A DNA stretch of 64,000 bases. It comes from Cristatella mucedo (Eukaryota; Bryozoa; Phylactolaemata; Cristatellidae). The number at the start of each line of letters is the position of its first letter. Within the stretch, counting starts at the first letter, position 1. The notes below the pieces were generated by a model. That model did not search any database. It was not told where the DNA came from and was given only the letters and a program-made list of their open reading frames with translations. Shown one piece after another: positions 53,001 to 62,328 of this stretch. A program made the position numbers and the translations under genes. Where the stretch lies: assembly GCA_009760855.2 (NCBI GenBank), contig WPIO01000042.1, positions 826,501 through 890,500 of the forward strand. The letters run 5' to 3'.

Positions 53001-56000
53001 CACTGCTTTCCTGGGTCGTGAAAGGATGCGTTTACTGTGGAACAACAACAAATAGCTCAATCGTGTTCTACAGCCACTTCAGGCACCCATTGGCTAATCG
53101 AGCCTAACTTAAGGCTACTAATTCTTCTGCGGTCGTCAACATGGAAGTAACACGTGTGCATGTTTTTCTTAGCATGAGGGGTAAGATGTTTGTGCTTCAT
53201 GATCGGGTCGTAGCTTCTAATCCCACAGTAGATAATCCTTAATCGTCATTCTGGTTAATATTTAAAATAACATGTGCACGGAAATAGATAATTGAATGGT
53301 TACCAGTTTTTTAATTTATAGAGGGCATCTCTCATTTAAAACTCTCTACTGTATGCTCACTTTCATAATTCCTATTTTTTTCGTGTATTGCTTTGCATAG
53401 TTGTGCGTTTGTTCTGCATAGTCAACCCATTTTTAAATTCTATCTATTGCAGTTTCTGTCACCTAAGGTTTCAGGATGATATCCGGCATGCGATGAACCA
53501 AAATGTTTTGGTCAGCCATGGTAATGTAAATGCTGAAGCTATAGCTCCCTTTCCTACCGATTTCCACTGCTCAGCATGCACGTTCTTCTACTGATTGGGC
53601 TCCCATGTTTATTGGAAAACCAGGTAATCGCCTTAACTTGAATTATTTTAACTGCAGCAACTTTTTAGGTGTTCTGAATGTCATTTTCGACACTCTGTCT
53701 CAAGAATTTGACGCAAGACTTCAGGTACATTGTATACTGTGATGGCTAATCAACTTGTATTTACTTAATAATTTAATTTGTCGTGTATGTGGAAGTTCAC
53801 TCGTCTACAAGCTATGAACTACTTTGAAGCCACTTTTAAGTGCTGCATTAATGGGTGCATTTGCACTAGTACTACCAGAGCAATGCAGCAGCCAAGACGG
53901 CGTCTAACTCAGAATACCAATTCTCTATGCAGAGCCTGGAGAAGTCTGTCTGACAGCTGAGGCTTACAGAAGGAATTGGGATTTCCATCTAGGGAGACAG
54001 ATCTTCATATTTTTTTAGGGAGAAGACAAACAAGATTTTCAATTAGATGGAGCCAGAATCGCAATTGAAGAAAAACTATCGAACAAATTATAGTGCAAAT
54101 TCGACACTTATTCGGCGTTTACTCAATTAGTAGAATTATAATGCAATGTAATGTATCTCAGTCTGTAACCCCTCCAAGTCATGAAGACCATGAGGGTGTT
54201 ACACAGGAGAGTTTTGTATAGCTCACTCACAGCCTAAGCAGCTTTCGGTACACATTAGGTGGCCAACAGACATCGTCTCACGTAACGAAGATAAAGTGGG
54301 AAGCATAGCAGAGTCAGGAGAGCTGTTGAAGTAGTGAGTAGCATGGAAGTAGCAGCTCAGGACCGCTGAAAAGGACGAGCCATAGTCAATAGCAGGAGAG
54401 TAGTTGTCGTTGCATAAGAATTGTGGAAGTGAGTTCCACAGCATAGGACCTGCAGAGCTAAAGCTTCTGTCGCCAACGGTCTTGAAGCTGAGGAATGGAA
54501 CAGCTAATTTATTTTCCACACAGGACCTGAGGGCTCGAGCAGGCTAAAACTGATGCAGCAGTTTAGCTAGGTACGGAGGAGCCAAGCCGTAGTAGGCCCT
54601 GTGGGTCAGCATAAGAACTTTGCTCTCTATCAGTCACTCAACCAGCATCCATCCCAGCTCTCTCAGCAAAGGAGACACGTGCTCAAACAGCTGGGGCTTG
54701 AAGACTTGCCTTGAAGCCATATTCATAGTCTGCTGCAGTGGTCTAATTGCTTTCTTTGGCAGCCCAGCCAAAAGAGAATTACAATAATCAAGCCGAGACA
54801 GAACTAAGGAGCTAGTTAAAAATTTGTACAAGCCACTGTAGGAGATAGCTCATAATCGTGGATAGGGATCGGACGTAATGGCTTGCTGCAGAAGCAGCCT
54901 TCTGAATGAAGCTTTAAAAACTGAGGCAGTTGTAGAAAACGACACCTAAATTTCGAGCACGTGGTGATGGTCGCAAAATAGCATCACCTATTAGAAGAGC
55001 AAAGCCTTTTAATCCAGCCACAAGCATAGGGTGTCCTCTGAGCAGCAGTTCGGTACATGATTTGGTTGGTGGTGCAGATCGGAGCATAGAGATAGGTGGA
55101 GGGACTGGTCACCATCCCTCTGTGAGAGGGCAGAGGGGCTAATGCCCCACCACTGGTTACATGAGCTCGATAGGGGCTCGATGGTATAAACGAGTGGTTC
55201 AGTGGTTCATGGCTCGACCAAGCTCGATCCCCATTAGGAGCAAGCCTACCAGTGTGTGACATGTTCTCAGCTTTATGCTCCCTCGGCTATAGTTGGTCGC
55301 CCAGTCTATTCCTAGATGCTTTAATTCCGGAACCTCAGTAATAGATAACAATCACTGACTGAACCTCTGCAGTCTCTCTTAAGGACTACTTAGCTCTGCA
55401 GTCTCTCTTACGGACGTCGATCGAAGTTTTCAAACTGAATAAATGCAAGTCGGGTTTCGTTGCGCAAGTAAACTTTTGGCCGGTCGTTCTATCGGGCGAG
55501 TCTTAACCAGTCCTAGAGGAAACCCAGACCGTCAAGCAGCATGGCGACAGAAAGAAACCCATGCCTAGCCAGATAAATGAGCCTGATAAAATCATGCAGT
55601 TCTCACATCCCATTCATTGGGTTAAAAAGTGAGAGGGAGTGGGATTACTGTCGCATGCCGAGTGTAAGCACCCTGTGCATTGACTGAGCCCTAGGACACT
55701 CCCCATGCACCCTTGGTGTCTGCATTATTCTAGACATATCTGCATGTGCATTAATAGATGGCACATGCCGCCTCCTGCAAGCCAATATCGTCCTTTGATG
55801 AAGCCCCGCCAGCTTGAACTTTTCTTCTGTCGCCTAATCATCCTTTTTGCAGACCAAAGTTCCTAAGCCGAACAACAAGGCCTGCCACTCCTGGCTCCTC
55901 CTTACCTAGCTTAACTGCTGCACCAGTTTCAGCCTCCTCGTGCCCTCAGCTCATGTGAGGACAATAAATTTGATGTTTAATTCCTCAGCTTAAAGACCAT

Positions 56001-59000
56001 TGGCGACAGAAGCTACAGCTCCACAGTTCCTAGGCTGTGCAACTCGCTACCAAAACTGGGGTAGATTGGCCAGTATTGGGAGTGATCCCCAAAATGTCAG
56101 CCAGTAGTGGGAGTAATCCCCGAAAGCACATTTATTAATATCGTACACAGACGAATGGCATGAAAATTGGCACAAGGAGCACTACTAGCATAAGCGATCG
56201 TTTGATGTGATATAGCTGCCGTGTTGACCTTCTGATGACCTGTAAAAGTCCAAGGTCAGGTAAAGCAAGAAGCAAGGTCACGTGAAGCAAGAAGCAAGGT
56301 CACGTAAAGTACTGCAGCTCATTTATGCGCGGCTTTACCATCAAATCGCCAGATTCAATACTAGTCATTGTAGAAATATGGCAAACCACTCAAAAGATGC
56401 ATGACACTCTACTCCGTGCTAACTCCACCACACACAAAATATAAAAAAATTCGAGATCTCAAACTGTTGATTGTCATCACGACCACAGCCCAAGGACATT
56501 TTGTGACAGGGGCATTATATGCCTACACACCCATCATGTTTAGATGCACATGGGGTGAACACTGAGACAGGTGAGCCCACCTATATTCCAAATTTCACAC
56601 CATCGACCTAGTATAGATCAAGTTGTACAATTTATGAGGTACAAAGTAACACTGCTGGGACAGCACTCTGAAAAGCCAACTTAAGCTGTAAAAGCATGTA
56701 GGTGACGAAAAAAAATTGTGTTACTATGTTTGTCGCTATACAACTTGAAAACACATATTTACGAGCGGGTATTATGAATTTCACGTTGATCGGGTTACTA
56801 TTTGCCTACCTGTGACATTGTTATGACATGTGAGTGAAAGGATGACAAAGGCTTAGCATTATAAACACAGACAGGTGTGACCAAAATAAGTCTATCTACT
56901 GAGGTCCAACATGCACGCGAGAAGGATGGAATGATATGTAACTATAATCAATCATATATTCCAAAATTCCAATGTGATCGGATCATTTTATTAGGAGATA
57001 CGACATAAGTAACTGCAGGCATTGGACTGTCTTTTGCAGGTAAACGTAAGAACCCCAAGCTATAACCAATAGACAGCACTAGGAACCGCTATCATCGCAC
57101 AACAATATAGTAAATAGATAAATATGGATCCTACGAATAGGTCAACTTAACAAAACCCTTATACAGCCTAACCTGAACATATCTCCCATAAGTCTCATAC
57201 CACAGGCCGTCAAGCCAAGCTACACCCAGCAGCTCACCCCATTCGCCAATACAAATATGTAACTATAAACGACATGAATGAGAACTTAAAATTACCTCAA
57301 TTTCCTTGAATAGAAATGAATCAACATTTTCAGACTTACTTCCCGTAAACGACTCGCTAGTTCCATCAAAATCACCACCCTGACCAGCTGCCGAAGAAAT
57401 GAACACTCCCTGCAGTCCCCTTCTGTATTGTGGCTGCTACAGGAACTTGATCAACTGCCCCAGGATTAGTGAGGAGCCGTGGTAAAGGACTCCTTAGTTA
57501 CGGTGGCCCAGCAGCAGTAAATTCTCAATACATTATCCCTAATGTTAGTCTACTGGCCGAACGACGGTCACTTTCGGTTTGTTTATCTGATGTAAACATA
57601 CCAATGTAAACATGTTTCTGCAAAGTAAATAAGGAGTGGGCCATGGAATGCTGTTTGCAGCCCGTTGCTATGGGCGGGCCGGGAAGCTGAGGCGGGCCTA
57701 GGCCCCAGCTGCAAGGTGGTTTCTATTTTTATGATTTTGTTATAATACCAGTCGGACATTTGATCTCGAGGGGCGTGACATTTCTAGGAAAATTTTGCGT
57801 TTTATCATTTTCCAAAGTTAGAATTCGAGGGCCCGTTTAGAGCTGAGTAGCTTATATTCACAGAGTTCACCAGAAAACCTCAGTTCGTTCGGTTATTTTT
57901 CAAAAAAAATATTTTGATGAGCTCGATGATACTTCCGGTTTAAGTAGGTCTTACATAACAATCTTGTTGACCATGTTCCAGTCATATGACAACCACCAAA
58001 ATTTGTGATTGCATTTATAACAAGCTTATCTTTTGATATGCAAACTGCAAAAATTAATAGTTTTGATTACTTCTTAAAATTTCTGGCAAGCTACCCCGTC
58101 AAGCAACGACAACTACTCGACTGCTGCCGCCTATGGCTCATTTGTTTGGCGGTCCTGAGGTGATACTTTCATGCTAATCACAACCTCAACTGCTCTCAGG
58201 ACTCTGCTATGCTTCCCTCTTTCACTTTGTTGCTTGAGACGAAGTCTGATGGCTACCGAATGCATACTGAAACCTGCTTAGGCTGCGAGTGCTTTACACA
58301 AAACTCCTGTGTAACACCCACCTAGTCTTTTTGGCTTTATGAAGCTGCAGACGGAAATACATTGTATCCCATTATCTCTTCTAGTCTTTTGTTAGCCTAA
58401 CCTTGCAAGTCATCTTGCTAGAAAAATGACAATCCTAAAGACGGTGCACAAGTGGACAACTAGGCTTATCTTCCTTGAAGTTGCAAAAAATAAAAAGCTG
58501 CACTTCTAACATTCTGCTTAGACTTCCCATCTATCTCCAACTTCGAGCTCTTATAATATACTTTGAAGTTCCTCCATTTTCTAGAAGCACCTTTCATCTC
58601 TGACCTGCTCGTCACTATTTAAATTTTACAACGTGCTCTCGTGGCCAACGTCTGTCAGCAGTGCTCCTAACCCAGCTCAGATCGTTTGGAGACAGCTTGC
58701 TCAGTTCCAAGTGACCTATGCCGTGAGCTCTCTTGCCACTGACGTCACAATATAAACTCTGGATAATTATATCTAAAACATTATCGTGCGACGTAACTAC
58801 TGTGTGCTGGCATCTTCTGCGATTATATTGCAAATGCTATTGCGATTAGTCAGCTCGCTTGCTTTCTTCTGACAAATCCTTAATGCACAAACGGGATCTT
58901 ACATTATGTTATGGCTCAATACAAATGCTTTAGTTAGTTTTATTCTTATTAAGCTGCGAGGTACTCGTGCTGATTGTACATGCTGAGCTGTTTGTCAAGC

Positions 59001-62000
59001 CTTGTTCAGTCGCTGAATGTCAAAGTGAAGATTTATTGTGACTAAGGATGGCTTTGCAATAAATTTTGCATAAGCCAGGTGATATTTGCTCATGTTTTGA
59101 GTGTATCGCTTGCATTTATACTTGCAGGACCAGTACGGTGCGGTCCAGATAGTTTGGAAGAAGGCCTTAGTGTGCCTGCGCGAGCTCACTCGCGGTAATG
59201 AGGAAGTTCAAAAGCGTGTCTTTGATCGCATCGAAAACTTGTTGGCGGTGACCAATGTTGAAAAAGAGCTGGCACTGGCCTTGCGAGAGGCTTTCGTCGA
59301 CAATCAAAACAATTGCTTACATATCCAGCCGAAACACATAGTGAAAATAATGAATCTCGTCGCTATCCATCTCACCCAAGCCCCGGAACTACTGGACCTG
59401 CTCTGTGCTATTGTCAAAGTCGAGGGTTCGGATCTAGCCCTGAAACGAAATCAAGGTGAAAGGCCGTGGCAAGCTTTTCTAGTGCGAGAAACGCTCGACT
59501 GGAAGCTTATGCACGATCGTTTTAATTATGGCATGGGAATTGTTCTTTAGCTAATCAATGGTCGTGTCCGTTCCCAGCATATGGGTTCAAGTGCAAGTAA
59601 CCTATGGCTGTGCCGGTTGCAGGGCTTGTGATGAAATATCTTATGCCAAATTACTACAAGATCGGCTACGTTCTTGACAGAAGTGTCAAAGAAAAACTCG
59701 ACATTCTCAAAAGCCACGGGAGAGCAACCGAGCGCACGTACATGGTCAGCTTGGTTGACCTTCTCGCCAAGTGTGCCGAGGTGCCCTGACAATTCTAGGT
59801 TCCCCTGCTGCAGCGACCTATGCTTGCCAAGCGATCCCTGCATTCGCTAGCACAACTCGATTTGCTTGTATTTGTCTACCAGGGAGAGAATAGGTATCTC
59901 TGCGAATCGATGTGCCAGACTATTCTACCAATTGATGACGTCCTAATGATTCTCAACGAGAAGGACATTGACAATAACGTGAAGAAAGTCTACCTGGTCT
60001 ACTTGCTGTGGGTCTACATGTGCACGACTCTTTCAATGGTGGAGAGTGGTGCTAGTGAACTGCCCCACCACCCGTAAGTGCACACATCCTTGCTCGGTCG
60101 ACTAGCCCTGCTGCTGCTGCTACTAGCTAACCGGCTGCTTTTAGCATCTACTACTAAAGCACCTGCTGCTGCTAGTAAATATATAAATATTCCAAACTCT
60201 ACCTCATGCCAGTGCATTCTCCAAGCGAAATGTGAGATTTCACTCCATCGAACGTCGCCTAGAGTCGTACTTCTCGCCGACCTGCACTGGCTACTAGTCA
60301 AGCAGTGGATTGATTTCAAGGTTTTGTCGCTAGCTGTTACGTCACTTCATTTTTCGGCTCCAGCTTATCTCTCAGATCTACTCCCCCACCAGGCCAAGCA
60401 TCGTACCACAATCTTTTCGGAATCCAACAGTCTACCAATACCTCATAGAAACCTCAAATTCTTTGGAGACCGTGCATTTAGTTCGTATGCACCCAAAGCC
60501 TGGAACTCCGTCCCGGCTTAGGTCAGAACATCCGCTGACTTGACAACATTTAAAAAGAACTTACAAACACGCCAATTTAGGACCGCATTTAGTGGGTCCC
60601 AGTGACTTGTTATTTATATGCTTATGCGTGCTGACACTGTGCATGCTGCCACTAACCACATTTGCATGCTGATACTATGCGTGTCACCCTAACCATGTCA
60701 TTCATGTTGTTGATCAATAATGATATTACTCACCATTCCACTGCATTTCCCTTCGCAGCAAAAGTAAAGCGCCTAGAACGAGATTGAGTTCTCTGAGGGC
60801 GCTTCATCAAGTGCATTATCATTATATTATTATTATTACTTTTTATTACCCGGTGCATGCAATCACCAAAAATATTCCTTTAGTTCCTCTGTCAGTATCG
60901 CTTGCATTACTGCTTTGATTTCAGCAACCATTCTTAAATAGAATGACGACTATATCAGGGTAATATTTAGTTATAATTATTATAAACTAGATACGGACGG
61001 ACCAAATTTATGTTGATCAGCATGTTCCATTTAGTTAGCCTTGTCATAAAATCTGTGCATCTTGCTCAAAAAGACCTACTGCCATGCTGTCGTCACGTGT
61101 GCTATGGCCTTGCCTAAAGTTGTATGCAAATAAAATCTCCCTAAATCAAATGCAAAAAAACTGGTTTTGCTGAAATAAATGAACCACTACAAATGTCATC
61201 ATCGGAATTGTAAAATGCTTTCTAAAAGTATGCCTATTAATTGATGCAGGCTTCCTAATAGTGCAATAAGACGATTATATACTTTACAAAACTGTGCAGG
61301 TAGACTTGTCTGCTGTGATTACTCGATTTCCAAATTAAGTTTCGTCTCGAAGCATTTGCAACAGCTTCCCATCAGCCAATTTATTTACTTAAGTGTCAGT
61401 TGCCAACTTAAGGATTCCCTATTCTTTTGATATACCGTGCAGTCTGTAATAATGATTGTCTTAAAAGTCAGCTATATAAGCACACAGTGCCTAAAGATAT
61501 GAATCTATACCAAGGCATGTTATTCATGTTCTTTTCAGACTTTATGGCATATCTTGTGCAGCAAAACTAGATCATTATTCGGCTCTGTTCAAAAACATCA
61601 ATTCCTATGCAAGTTGTGTTAAGTGTTCTTCAGCTTCGAAGCTGCCGTTCAAAATATACAAGCATTGCAAAATATTTAATTGTTTACCTTTAGAATGCAT
61701 TCAAAGCCATATTTATGTTGTTATTTTAAAGCAAGGCAGCTCAGTCATAATCTTCGCATAGGTATACAAATATTCTGCCGTTTAGACTCCTGCTGTAAAA
61801 TGTGGCTTTTGCTTCTAGCTTGGACTAGGGGTTGCTTGAAATTTTTTAAATTTTCTTCTATCGCCTCAGTCTACGTTCAAAAGTTTTCCATTAAATACCG
61901 GGCCATAGGAGTTAGCCTCTTCGAAAAATAAAGTATTTTATTAACGCCCAGATTGCAGCCACTGCTTCATATTTGAACTTTCTGCACACAAGCAGTTGTC

Positions 62001-62288
62001 AGCTCATTTCCATTTTTGCAGACAAATATGGCTGTTCATCGAGAGTCTAGTGGAGGAAGTGCAAGCCCTGACTGACTTCTCCCTAGCGCATCCCTTTGAC
62101 ATCGTTGGCCTAATGCATAATGTTCCGAGTAAAGGGTAAGTACTCTATGTGTTACAGTGTGTGTATGGCGTCCCTAGCCAGACCTCTAAAGACTATCCTC
62201 AAGATCAGGAGCTCAAATTCACGGGGCCCCATTAAAAACCTGACAATGCTTAACCATGTAAAGTGCACACACACATACAAACACAATC

Positions 62289-62328
<40 letters not shown>

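Noticed and set aside
59820-59882. Upstream extension of exon 32
   Set aside because: The frame is open and an AG exists at 59819, but joining at 59883 restores the family motif LLAxCxEGxN without insertion.
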